In this document: positions 46,400 through 58,634 of the stretch, in pieces
Layout: each line of letters opens with the position of its first letter
Position numbering within the stretch: the stretch's first letter is position 1
Source: Serendipita indica DSM 11827
Taxonomy: Eukaryota > Basidiomycota > Agaricomycetes > Sebacinales > Serendipitaceae
DNA: 64,000 nt
Assembly (NCBI GenBank): GCA_910890315.1
Contig: CAJVGD010000001.1
Location: 434,001 to 498,000 of the forward strand
Direction of reading: 5' to 3'
Notes under the pieces: generated by a model
Told to the model about the DNA's origin: nothing
Seen by the model: the letters and a program-made list of their open reading frames with translations, nothing else
The model's database searches: none
Translations under genes and position numbers: made by a program

Positions 46400-49300
46400 A
46401 GACGTTCGGAATGCTGTTTAAAATGTGTTTGAGACTGCTTTATTCTGCACAGCATAAGATAGATTGCTATAATAGAAGGTGTGTTGACGCGTTGGAACTT
46501 GCCACAGTCATGGCTCGCGCTGTAATCGCGGCTCTCAAGGATCTCCAGAAGGAAATAAGGTCTCTCAAACTCGGGAAAGATGTCACAGTTGTCGCAACCG
46601 AGCTGGAACAAGCAACAGACAAGTTGGTAAGTCCTCCCTTGCGCAACAAGAGGCAACAGTAAGCTCAAGTCATATTCTCCCACTCATTTTCCGTTTCAAT
46701 GTCTAGAAATCCGCCAATAACCAGCTCGACGATGCACAAGCTCGAGAACTATTCATACTCTTCGACAGTAGACTTGAGCCTTTGTACAAGACAGCTTGCA
46801 GAGCAACCGTCCAGTTTTCAGCATCCTACTTCTCAGCAATTACTGCCTTCTTTGCAACCCATAAAACATCCAGACTTTGGCAACGGGTAGCGTGCGGCTT
46901 GCTCCCGGCCATTACGGTCCGTTTCGAACTTCTTGCAAATCGCCTTCTGATAGTCTGTCAGTCATACGCATTACAACCTGATGATGGTCCGTACGGCCTG
47001 TGTTTGGACGAGACCACACATTTATTCTCCTACAGAGACGCAGCAATGCGTTGGTCTTCCAATGACCTTCGTATCAAAACTATGCTATACTCTGAATTGT
47101 GACTCTTCACCTCAAATGTCTATAACTCTTCGAGACGATGTAAGGATGCCGCGCAACCTTCATCTAAACCTCTAATATGCGGGCAGGCTATAACCTGTCT
47201 CGATCAGAGTCTTCGAGTACAACCAGAGGTTAAAGAGTGGTTATTGGATCCCAAAATACTCGGAATGTATGCCATACACTCGTCTCTTCGCGCCAATCTT
47301 ACATCGCTAGTAACGCACTTGCGAAACTGTTCGCGAGCATAACCGGTAAGCAAGCGGTATTGATGCGAACATTTTTTGTGACTCCGTTTCAGAATTCCGC
47401 GTGATGGACAGTTTCCTCCAGCTGGTGACTCGCATCGCGCCTTCCAGAAAGGACGTTCCAGCGAGGACAAAGTTTTTTCGTTCCATAATGTGTTCGGCCA
47501 CTGCGACAGCTGTTCTCGGTGCTAACTCCTGTAAAGCCATGGTGGCGGACATCATGGGGGCCCATAAACTATGGAAGGAGGTACGCCAAGATATCACCCT
47601 CGTTCAAAGGATGTACTCATTCCGCTTTAGAGATTTGATCCCATTCATGCACGAATTTCCCAGCATCCAAAAAGGTAGGATCTGATTATCTAGCGCTGCA
47701 CCGACCTTATTATTAGACCCAAACGATTCGTGATTGGGGACGCTGTTCTCACAGGGAATGCATACCCGAAGGACAATGTTCTTAGGTGCGCATACACATC
47801 CATAGTTGGATATTAAGGCTGATTGATAGACTCTTCATCGACTCTGAGATCAACCTGGTGATAGATACGGCTTCGGTACGACGCCCATCTTAGTTGAATT
47901 CTCTACTTATCCATTTAGGATGGTCACGAAGTCAAGACGATCAAGTTTCAGGACGTCATTAAGTCTCAAGTGATGATGGAGACAGCCGAAGGTCGGAGCG
48001 CTCGCTTTTGCTCCTCGCCACCTCTCATGTCTTACAGAGCATCAGATCGTGAGACTAGAGATCCAAAAGGTTCTATTCGCAACCAAGGATGCCAAAAATG
48101 CAGAGAACATCTGCTTTCGACTTCCCTTGGCTGAAGCGGAAAAACTCAGCAAAGTGCTCGCATCCAGGGCAATTGTATGTCGAAATATTCGTGCACACTA
48201 CTTTACTTATGTGCACTAGCGTACCGTTACAATTGCCTCCGAAGCTGCAAGGCCTCCGAAGCAATCACTTTCTCAGCACCCGACCACGTTGGAGGCCGCT
48301 AATGATCAATTAGCTCCTTCAATCACGGTATTTATATTCACCCTCACTCTCCACTATCTGATATCGGTGCAGAATAAAACAGAAGCTATAGAAAAATGTA
48401 AGGTTCTTACTGAGCTTTGCCCGGCTGTAACCAATTGCGCTCAGACTACAACTCTGCATCAAAGTCGCCCCAAGGTGGTGTGAAGGCGATGGACAGCTCA
48501 GATTCACCTGAAGGAATCGCCGTAGCCTCGAAGCGACTCGAGCTTGAATGCCGGCACCCCACATACGAGTCGGATAATGACGATGGCACCTCGGACCTGA
48601 CATCTCTTGACGAAGACCCACCAAAAGAGACGCGAAACCGACCTCTCTTCAAACCAGCTACTCGAGGCCGTGCGTTGATACCCAACAGTCAGAACGACGA
48701 TGAAATAATCCTCAAGCCTCTCTCATTGAAACGTGCTCGTGCAGCATTGGGACTCCGTGACGACGAAGCATCTCGAAACTCCAAGAGGCCGCGCACAGGA
48801 ATCATCGAGAAGACGGCAGTTATCATAAATACAGATGATCAAAGCTCTCCCCTACCTACGAGACGTATCTCCAGTTCGCCAACCTGGGCCACTGAACTGT
48901 GCCCAGTGGAAGAGCCAGCAAACACAGGAGCTCTCAATGTACAAGCTATCGATAACGAGGACGACCCATCTGCCCAAATGCGCCTTCATGGCCACCAGAC
49001 TGTCCCCAAGCAAGCACAGCAAACCCGGATCAAGGGAATGAAGGCGATGGACGGAGGAACGGCCAGTCCTCGGCCCATTCCGAAAGTTGAGCAAGCCCTA
49101 AAGGAAGCTGTCGCCAAGCGACACAGCGAGCCGCCACTAGCATCTGTTCGGGAGGCACTCTCGGATGTCAAAACGATAGCAAAAAACACGAATGGCAATC
49201 AAAGGACGAAGAAGAGACTGGAGAAAGCACTATGGGAGGCTGAAGACTTTTCTCAGAAACTTGCCGCTCTCAAAGAGGACCTGCCGAAATCGTCTCCCTT

Positions 49301-50534
49301 GCCGACTGATGTGAATAATGTTTCCAGGGACGAGGCGTCTCCAATCCCCGTAAACGAATACTTGCAAGGTGGTCAAGAGATAATCATAGACGAACCAGGA
49401 TCAGTGCATGACCAAATCAAGCCCCAGTCTGGCCCAAGTCCGAAACTTCAAACGGGTTTACATCTCGGCGAGTCTGATCCTCCCACTTCTCCCATTCACC
49501 CAAAAATGTCCTTGAAGCAAAAGGAGCGTGATGCCGTGATTCAATCGCGCAGGCAAGAAGTCAAGGTAGAGTCGTCGTCTTCATAAAGTTCTTCTAGTAG
49601 ACATCCAAAGCAGGAGCTACGTCTTGATGCATCGGACAAGTATCCTACCGAAGCGGATTCGGAGAAAGTTCTTCCACATGCAAACGTCTCAACGGGTGTA
49701 GAGAACAGCATGTCAGCCGCGTTGCGATTCAAGCGCGTACAGCCAGTGGGTAAACCATAGTTCATCTGATTTGACTCACAGGCCGCAGGAACAAGCATCT
49801 TCTCGACTTCCCATCACAAAAGTCAAACCCAACGTCACCTTTGCTGACGGGTTCACCGCTTTCTCCAAACCAAACACTCTTATAGTGCAGCATACCAAGG
49901 AAAAGGCGAAAAATCCTATGCGTAAACCAGTTACTCTTTGGGTTAGACCTCCTGTCCGAAAGCTGGCCATTCCAGATGCCGAAGACAGTGATAATGAAGA
50001 GGCAGAAGATGAGAAGGAAACAGAAATGGACAAAGTCGCAAAGGTGTGTCCATACAATGCTCTCCGGACAAGAGCTGATGGTGTATTAGGCCCTGACCGC
50101 AATTAACGAGGTACTCGGTTCCGCGCTGTCATCTACTGCCTTGCTGAAGAGTTTCAAAGGTGATCATTGATAATATTGAACGCAAGGTGATCGGCATCCG
50201 TCAAGAAGCCAGAATTGCTCGTAGGCAAATCATGACCGAGGCGGCTGAGGATCTTCGTTCTATGCGCAAAGTCTTGTAAGTCATGGGGCTTATATGCTTA
50301 CTTGTGCTCATGCGTATCAGGGAACATTCCTCACACACTCTGCGTAGTCTCGATGAGGCATATGGTCAAGTCGGCCATGATGTGATCCTCTCTTTCGAAG
50401 ATCTGGACCGCGTCAATGAGAGAATCAAAGGTACCATCTCTGGCATAATCTCAGGGCACAAGCGCATGGTCGAGGCCACAGGTCGTAAAACGCTCTTCAC
50501 CGACGCTCTTCCGGGCTGTCTCACGACAATCTGA
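46396..50534 (+). CDS. Large ARM/PH-like/coiled-coil nuclear protein, candidate meiotic axis core (Red1/SYCP2-like)
   Basis: Multi-exon gene without an obvious name. The N-terminal half is all-helical: ALELATVMARAVIAALKDLQ, REL FILFDSRLEPLYKTA-type repeats, EWLLDPKILGINALAKLFAS and ITEFRVMDSFLQLVTRIAP. It is followed by a compact beta-rich block like a PH fold (KRFVIGDAVLTGN, LFIDSEINLVIDTAS, HEVKTIKFQDVIKSQ, LEIQKVLFATKD, ENICFRLPLAEAEKLSKVLA). Then comes about 500 residues of disordered, Ser/Asp/Lys-rich sequence (48480-50040) and a C-terminal coiled coil (EDLRSMRKVL to NERIKGTISGIISGHKRMVE). This order is that of Red1/SYCP2 axis proteins. The start is uncertain (ATG 46396 or 46511). One frame slip at A5 (47669-47673) splits the ARM and PH parts; one more A joins them in frame. 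Confidence 0.5.
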
Positions 50535-50792
50535 GATCGGCAGAGAGTGACGCATTGTTGTTAGACGAGATGGTTTCCTGTAGATGAGATTCTTGGCACG
50601 CTGAAATGAACCGCATGTGCCACTCGCATAGCTTAGACGGGTAACCCCAGTGGCATCCGGGGCTTGACCAGCTTGGACCTGTACCTCTGCCGGCAGCCTC
50701 ATCTGACCTGCCCAAGAGACTCTTATTTGGCGGTTTCTTATCTTTTAGGTCTTGTTCTAGACATCGTCGTCGCTCACTGCTGGCGGTGACAC
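50535..50792. promoter_or_regulatory. SCAP promoter region
   Basis: 258 bp between genes on the same strand; no element recognised. Confidence 0.35.
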
Positions 50793-53700
50793 ATGACCGA
50801 GCTCTTGGACAAACTTCATGCGGCGTCCCTGCGGCCTGTTTTGCGGCGAGTGTTCAAGGAGTTTGGATAGTGAGTTTTGTTATCTGCTTTGCTGGCTGCT
50901 GGCGTCTCCCATTCCGCCCGTTAACCATGTTCGACAGCCACTGCGCGACGCACCAGATAAGAGTGATTCTCATCTCGTGTGTGGTCATTACATCTCTTCT
51001 ATATCCCGCACTTGCGATATATTCGCCATCTATCCCGCTCTCCACCGTCTCGTCGACGCTCCTCAGCCTGCTCCCAACCGACAGCCAGTCGCCGCACCTG
51101 AGCGATTTGCACGACGTGTGGAACGGCCACGAGGCCCTCCACGTTCGATACGACGCAACTGCAAAGGCAAGATGCGGTCTTGAACGCACCGTCCGCGTCG
51201 AGCGGCTCCTCATTGCCAGTCACCGTCGACACGAAAATGGTGTACTCAACAAGCCGGCCCTTGGCCTCACCCTCGACCTTGAGGCCGAAATCAACGCGCG
51301 TCTCGCTTCTGCAACTCAGTACTTGCCGTGCGTGCACACACAGGCTGCCAAGTGTCTCTACACCAGTCCGCTCTCCTTTTGGAATCACGACCCCGCCGTT
51401 CTCAATGCCGACGAGGACATTATTGGCACACTCAACAAGCTGACAAACACGACGGACAATGGTTTTGCCGTCACATTACCGATGGTTGTGGCCGACCGAG
51501 CGGGGCTGGAGAATGAAGAAGTGGTGGACATTGGGACCTTTCTCGTACTGACGTACTACTTTCGGGATGATGACTGTCACTCTCAGGGCGGTCACATTGC
51601 ATGGGTCGACCTTGTTCAAGCTGCGATTCAGGGCAAGGGACTTGCGCAAGTAGTTGCAGGTCAACCAAGACTCCTCGCTCTTCAGGTAATGCAGTTCGAC
51701 CCAACTCGGGTATTCAGTTACTGATGTGCAAAAGTTTGATGCAGATCACAGCCGTATATCTCCCATAACTATCCTCCTCTACACAATCTATCTCGTGGTG
51801 TTCATCAACTTTTCCGGAAGTTTACGACGAATGAATACGGTTCATTCCCGTTTTGGCATTGCTTTCACCGGCATTGTGGAAATTATCGTTAGTACCATCA
51901 CCAGCATCAGTGTATGCGCTATCTGGGGTTTCCGTGTGACCATGGTTCCTTGGTATGTATTCTATATCCTCCCCTACTAGCAATTGACCGCTCCCAAGGG
52001 GCCTTCTACCCATTGTAATCGTCTTTGTAGGAGCCGAGAATATGTTCCGCCTTGTGAGTTCGCCAACCTCCTCTCTTTGTGCCGCTCACCTCCTCTAGGT
52101 TGATGAAGTCGTATCAACCTCTATCACTCTCCCTGTCAAGGAGCGCATAGCACTTGGCCTGAGCGAAGCGGGTGCCTCCAATACGCTCAAAGTGGTCACC
52201 TGTAATGCTGCGCTTGGAATTATTGCCGTGTTTGCTCCAGGAGCCATCCGCCAGTTCTGTGTTTTTGCTTTGGTCGTTTTGGTCGCCCATTGGTTCCTTG
52301 TTCATACCTTCTTTGTTGCTGTGTTATCTATTGATCTTCAGCGGCTAGAGGCTCGTCCGTTTCCTCGTATGAAAGCACATACTGACTCTCACACAGCTTC
52401 ATGAATTACTACGTCAAGACAGGAAGCCACGGATGGATGGGAAAGATCTCAAGAGTGGACCGTCCTCACCTTTGGATACGAAGCATCCAAAGGAAGCACC
52501 AGGGCTCATGCATCGACTACTTTATGGAAGTGCCGCCCGAAATGGTAGTCTGATCCTGGTACGTGTTATGGCTGAGAGAAATGCCCGCACGCTCAATGAT
52601 CTATAGATGCTTGTAATTACTGCTGTTCTCTATCAGGTCACGTCCTCAGCGGTACCTGGAACTCGGTCTACATATACTCGCGACAAAGTCGTTGCTCTTC
52701 GCAAAGCCGGATCTCAATCGCCATCATGGAAGTTGTGGCTGACGCTCAATCCCGACGACGACCCACTGCTTCACCTGCGGACAGAGCCACCCGTTGTGGT
52801 CTTTTTCGATCGGCAACAATCCTCGGATGATTCAAAGCCATTCCAAGAGAGGAAGACAGGTACAAAGATGGTCAGAGCCACCAAGAACGCTGTCAAAATC
52901 TTCATCCTACCGATCGCCACGACAACAGCCCTTCTTTGGGCATTGCTCATCTATCTTCTTAAAGATACCGAAGGGCGTGAAGCCCCAGAATCTGGCCACC
53001 AACGCAAGGAGTCTCAGACAGTCCTTGAAAACGGTTTCCAGTTTTCAACAATCCCACGCGCTTGTGCTGCGGACGTGGAATACGTCGACGCAACGCCAGA
53101 CGGCTCCACAGTAATAGCAGTCAGTGTGGAGAACGAGGTTGCCCTTTGGTCCGAAAAGGCAGGGTCCTACCTAAATTTGACTGTCTCCGACATTGATGAT
53201 CATGGATCCTTTGTCACTGCAGTGGCAATGGACTCCTGTGGTATATTTTGTGCGGCGGGAACCAAAGACGGGGCCATCGCCATCTGGCGGTTGGAGAACG
53301 GTCGGATTGCTGACAGAAGGCTCTTGCGACGCTCCAGTAACGCGTCACGGGTAGTCAAGTTGGCGTTTGAGGATCGCCCAGCTCAAAGGGGGGACCGGCC
53401 CTCGATGCTTCATCGGCGGTCACTCTCCGGCGATACGCATATCACAGAGGGGTACCTTTTAGCCACTTATAAAGACGGTAGCGCGGTGGAATGGAACGAC
53501 CTCCATAATCCTTCCCCTGTCATGGTCATTGAAAGCGGCGAGGAAAACTCTCGTATTTTAATCATGCGACCAACGATTGGAGACAGCTTACAGCTAGCCA
53601 AGTTGAGCGCAGACGGATCAGTTCAACTCTATACCCGTGACATTCACGAGTGGCAAGCACAAGAAGTTTGCCATATTACGGGTTCAAATGACCCAGTCAC

Positions 53701-54865
53701 CAAAATCCACACTGCCATGATCAACATCGACCTATCTCCTCGAATCATCCTCATCGCCGCAACTAAGTCAGGGCAAGTGTCACTTTGGGATGTGTCCTCC
53801 GGCTCAAGGTGGCTTCTCTTTGACGAGATCTTTGAGGATGTCATGAGGTTACGACTCTCACGCGTCCCAACGATGGCATGCATTACCTGTGGAGAGTTAC
53901 GCCCAGATGCGTTTATCGCCAGTGTCGCTACATGGACCACGGTCATCATGTATCGATTCAGCATCGAGGACGCTCGGCGCTGCTCGTGTCCGATTCTACA
54001 AGCCAATCCGCTCCCTAGCGCACTTCGTTCACGCCAAGGAAGCTTTACTACTCTCTCCTCGTCGTCAAGATTGAAGCATGCTGGCCCCACTCCCAGCGCC
54101 TCGAGTTTGACGGGTGCATCAGAGTTTCCAGTCTCGGCACACGGTGTGCACTCTCGACGAGGGAGTGAGAGAGACCAACCTCGGCGGATAGAGGGAAGCT
54201 TTTATTTGTTGGATGATGGCGCTAATCCGCGCGATGAAAGCCTTCCAGATCTCCAGTGTTCCCGTATTGCGGAGGTCTCATTTCAAGATGGGGCGTGGGA
54301 CACTCTCGATCATATGGTGTACGGCTTCAGGCGCAGCTCGGATCTGGAGACACTGGAAGAGGATCCTGACGCCGAGGAAGGGGCCGCCGAAGACGTTGCT
54401 ATTGCATCGTCCGGGCGGTGGACATCTCACTATGAAGGACTGGAAAAACCAGTTCTCGAACGCTGGAAGCTTTGGGTATTCGACCCAACGACACCTGATC
54501 TCAGCATTCGAGAGTCTACACTAGCCGCGTTGGCAGCAAACCCTGCGAAACATCATGAACCCCCTCAAACAACTTCAACCTTGCACAATCGTGCGGAGAA
54601 GTCGCCAGTCGCGGTCTCAAAGAGACCATCCAATCCCTTGCAAAATTATCGCACGCCATCTGCATATCCTCGTCTCCCTTTCACCGAGGTATCCTCCCTC
54701 ATATCCCTTGGACATCACGCATGTCTCGTCGCATTTGGGAATACCATCGGTCTTGTTACGTTTTCCGCTGCAGATTCCTCTTCATCCTGTTTCACCAGAA
54801 CCCTGCGATCCCGAACCTCGTCAGTGTTGACGGCTGTTCCACCCGTGCCAAAGAAACGCATATAA
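50793..54865 (+). CDS. SCP1: SREBP cleavage-activating protein (SCAP) homologue
   Basis: ER sterol/oxygen sensor that escorts SREBP to the Golgi. The start MTELLDKLHAASLRPVLRRV joins to CATHQIRVILISCVVITSLL (TM1). A large lumenal loop precedes the sterol-sensing domain: SPITILLYTIYLVVFINFSG, FGIAFTGIVEIIVSTITSIS, LLPIVIVFVGAENMFRLVDE, SITLPVKERIALGLSEAGAS, FCVFALVVLVAHWFLVHTFF. The cytosolic C-terminal half carries WD40-like repeats (GSFVTAVAMDSCGIFCAAGT, KDGAIAIWRL, SGQVSLWDVSSG). Intron 52351-52396 has a GC donor (CTAGAG|gctcgt) and joins LQRLE to LHELLRQDRKPRM. The partner SREBP is not in the window. Confidence 0.9.
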
Positions 54866-55046
54866 CCCTCATTGTTTGTTCAATAGTTGTGCCACCTAGA
54901 CACGGATGTATCACCTAGTAATACCTCGCGGACTGAACTATTTCGAACACTGAATCAATGGATTAAGATGCACATTAGCAATCTAGATGCGAGGTTGCGT
55001 AACATGAAGGAGAGAATAAGACGAAAAAGGTGCATATAAAGGTAAG

Positions 55047-57786
55047 TTAGACAGAGGCGATGATCCTGAAACATAAAGGTCAGTTGCTGATATAGAATGA
55101 AATGGTGAAGACGTACTCGTCGGCCTTGTTCAGCGCAGCCAAGGTTGCGACCACCTCTCTTCGTCGAGAGATGACATGCTCGGACTCTTGGAGCAAGTTG
55201 TCGAGAACTTCGGGTTTGTAAAGCTCCTGCAAGAGCTCTCGCTGGAGATTCTCCTTTGAATGGTTGACGAGGGTGAGCGTGATGGCCTTGGGGACCATGT
55301 CGATCATCTCTCGCTTGACAATGTTGAAGTAGGAATGAATCAATAGTTCTATGAGCAATAATCAGCCTCATTCAATTATGCAACTCCAGCTGAACTTACT
55401 GATGACTTCGGTCTCCATCGTCTCCCTCTCGTTGAGGGCGGCTTGAGGGCGAATGACCGCCGGTGGCTAAAGAAAGGCGTGAATAATTTGGAAATGACGT
55501 CTCGTAAAGACATACTGGTTCCATGGAGGCAGCCTTTTTCTTCTGCTGAGCAGCTTGCTTGGGGAAAAAGGAGCCAAAGAAGCCAGACTCTTGCTTCATG
55601 TCTACCTCAAGATCCTTGTTATTGTTGATCTGACCGGGGGCAAGCTTGCCAGTCTTTGGGTCCGGTACGGATTGGGCAGGTTTATTAGCGTTCAAGCGAT
55701 CCGACACAATGGCCATAGCCTTGTGTCCATTCAGGAAGTCTGGATGCGTTGTGTTCACATAGCACGCCTGCATGCTAGTATATAGTCAATTTCCGAGCGT
55801 AAAGGACCTTTGGTAAGGACGTACGCGACCATGTCCGTTACGAGCTTGAGGGTCGGTGCCATTGCAGTCTTGAAGAAGTTGATCACTACTGCGTTGAACC
55901 TTTCCTTCAGAGCGGGATATCGCTTGAAAGATTGCTAAAACAAGGTAAGGGTTTACTAGTCACAGACGAACCAGTACTCACAATCTTGTTTAAGAGCTGA
56001 CCGAGAATCCGAATCAGTTCCTCGTAGACCAATTGACAACATTTGACGCTGGGATCTTCCAAGCGCTTAATCTGCTGCTTGATAATGACCTCAAATGCGG
56101 TCGTGCCCACAAACAGAGCTGGAGTAGAACCGGATGAGTTGTAAAGAATGGTACGAATGTCACCATCCTTGACTTGATCAAAGGGATCGATCGATTTGAC
56201 TCCGTTGTTGTACAGCTCGTGGAATACAAAGCTGATACGAGCACCACCTGAGAGCTCGTTGACAGCCAGATCGTTGGTGTTACCGTCGATCATCGTCCGG
56301 AACTCGGAAGTGAATTCAGTGATAACAGAGAGAACGACATTGCCTGGGTTTTGGTCACCCAGTGCCCCTCCCAGGGCGGCGAGTTCGGCGTTGAACTTTT
56401 GAAGCTGTTGAGAAACGCGGGTCTTGATATCTGGGAGCGTATTGCGGATGTGATGCATAAGAATCTGGATTCAATGATTTCAATAGTGTCACGACACTTA
56501 GGGTGCCAATGCTTACCATGTTCAATCGTCGAGCGAGATAAGGTGTTCCGCAGTATTGGGCTTTGCTTCGGTAAGATGGATGGTTCTCGAAAAAGTTCTT
56601 TTCTGCATCTAGGGCTGCAGAAATAGGCTTCGAGGTATCAATGTCACGCTGGCCACGATTGACGACGGGAACATATCCTAGTCGTAGAGGGATACTACCG
56701 ATAGTTTAGCCTGCGACTGGTAGGAATTTATCGAAAGACGTACACTCGACCGGCCAAGATGTCAATGACGTCGGTTCCAGCATCCCTAACGACAATGAGC
56801 TGGCTGCCCAAAAGAAAAAGAGAGGTCTGCCTACATAAGATCAATCTTGGTGAGGACACCAATCGTCCGGGTACCATCAGGATCGACTTCTCGAGCCATC
56901 TTCAGACCGTCCGAGTTTGCCAAGTCGGTGTTGCCAGGAGTAACAGCGAGAATGATGCAAGATGGTCGCGAAATATACTTCATAAGCATGTCGCGGATCT
57001 GTCGTTCAATGTCTTTTGGTTGGTCTCCGACGGGGACCTTTGTCAAGCCAGGAAGGTCGACCAAAGTAAGCGTGAGGACGTTAGGGGAGAATATCCTTAA
57101 GTTAATAGGGACGGGCGAAATGCCTACAGTAGACTTGAGCGCCAGGTATTCTGCGAGTGGGTGCACGTACCGGCATTCTTGCCCGTCTTTGCTTCCGTAT
57201 CGCGAACAATTTCCGCTAAATTACAAAATCAGTTTAGATGAAGGTTTTATTTCGAGCCTGACTGCGTACCTCGAATCTTCGTAAAGTCGTAGAATTTCTC
57301 TCCAGGAAGATGAAGAAACTCTCCCCATTCATTTTCATTGATAAAAGGATCAGCAGCCGACTTTTGAATACCATTTGCTAGATGGGGTGAGCCAGAGACT
57401 CTTGAAGCTGAACAGGGGTTACACACCTGCGGGTGCGTTGGGGGTGGCAGGTCTGTTAATGAGTTGGAGGATCTATCCAGAATATCAGAAAGAGTCGAAC
57501 AATATTGAGGTTGTTCACTGACGAGGGGTCTTCGTGTCACGATACCGGATCCGCGCGGCAGAAAGTCACGTCCCACAATGTTCTAGAGGCCATAGAATGC
57601 TTAGCGTTCGCAGAATGAGCACGTAAAAGCCTGCAGTACCTCTAACACGCTACTCTTTCCGCTACTTTGCGAGCCCAAGACGCAGATTTGCGGCAAATCT
57701 ATGCTGGAAGTAGACAATCCCACTGCGGAGAAGACATCTTGGAGTTTATTGATGACGGCGACGATTTCAGTGCCAAAGTTAGCCAT
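55047..57786 (-). CDS. VPS1: Dynamin-like GTPase Vps1
   Basis: Large GTPase for membrane scission at Golgi/endosome and peroxisomes. The start [20 protein letters not shown] leads to the P-loop [12 protein letters not shown], then [18 protein letters not shown] (switch I region), [15 protein letters not shown] (G3 and switch II) and TKIDL (G4). The middle/stalk follows ([60 protein letters not shown]), then a short variable insert ([20 protein letters not shown]) in place of a PH domain. The C-terminal GED is [20 protein letters not shown] to [19 protein letters not shown], ending IIASV. No PH or proline-rich domain is seen, so it is Vps1 rather than a classical dynamin; the insert is too short for Dnm1. 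Confidence 0.93.
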
Positions 57787-58000
57787 GCTGGGCGAGTAAT
57801 CGGTGGACCTGTGGATGTGGTGGGATCCAAGAGTTGGGAGGGGTGTGGGAGTGCCTTGTTTCGAGTATTATATGATTCAATATTGAGTTATTTTGTGCTG
57901 CGAGACGACTGCGCAGATCTGTTGGTGAGGTGGACACTACGTGGCTGAGAGCTCAGCGGCCTCCTTACATCTTAAACCCGGCGTTGACCAGTGGCGACGA
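57787..58000. promoter_or_regulatory. Bidirectional promoter, VPS1 / NTF2
   Basis: 214 bp between divergent start codons. No named motif. Confidence 0.4.
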
Positions 58001-58574
58001 TGGCGGACATCAACGCAGTCGCAAGGCAGTTTGCAGAATACTATTATGGAAAGTTTAGTGCAAATCGGGCAGATCTCGTGCCGTTATATGTGCGTTTTTG
58101 TCGCGAGATGTGCGATAAACGCTGATCTGCTGCAATCGCAGAGAGAACAATCCATGCTCACGTTCGAAAGCTCTCAACACATTGGAGTTGGAAACATCGC
58201 AGAAAAGTACACAGTCCGTATACAAACCAGGCGGGGCCAAAAAGTCAGTGGCTTACATTCTTACATTCTTGCAGGGCCTCCCATTCGGCCAAGTTGCAGC
58301 TCGTATTAGTACTCTCGATGCTCAACCTACCCCCACCGGCATCTGTATCTTCGTCACCGGAGAGCTCCAGGTATGACGCCCACTCGTACATTTCGGCGTC
58401 TCGCTCAACCACGCATAGCTTGAGGATCAGGAGCAACCTCTGAGATTCTGCCAATGCTTTAATCTCGTTTCCGAAAGCGGTTCCTATTGGGTGTAAGTCT
58501 AATCAGCCAGAACTCACAGTGGCTCATATCACCCCTACAGTCTGAACGATATCTTCCGGCTGAACTACGGCTAA
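58001..58574 (+). CDS. NTF2: Nuclear transport factor 2
   Basis: Homodimer that carries RanGDP into the nucleus through FxFG nucleoporins. Five exons: MADINAVARQFAEYYYGKFS to LVPLY, REQSMLTFESSQHIGVGNIA, GLPFGQVAARISTLDAQPTP to FVTGELQ, LEDQEQPLRFCQCFNLVSES and the last exon LNDIFRLNYG. All introns are GT-AG and the joins are in frame. The cone-shaped NTF2 fold is complete at about 124 residues, and the C-terminal FRLNYG is typical. Confidence 0.96.
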
Positions 58575-58634
58575 TTGTATCAAAGAGACATGGAAACAAT
58601 GTTATTCTTCTCCTAGAACACTACACAGTGCTGC

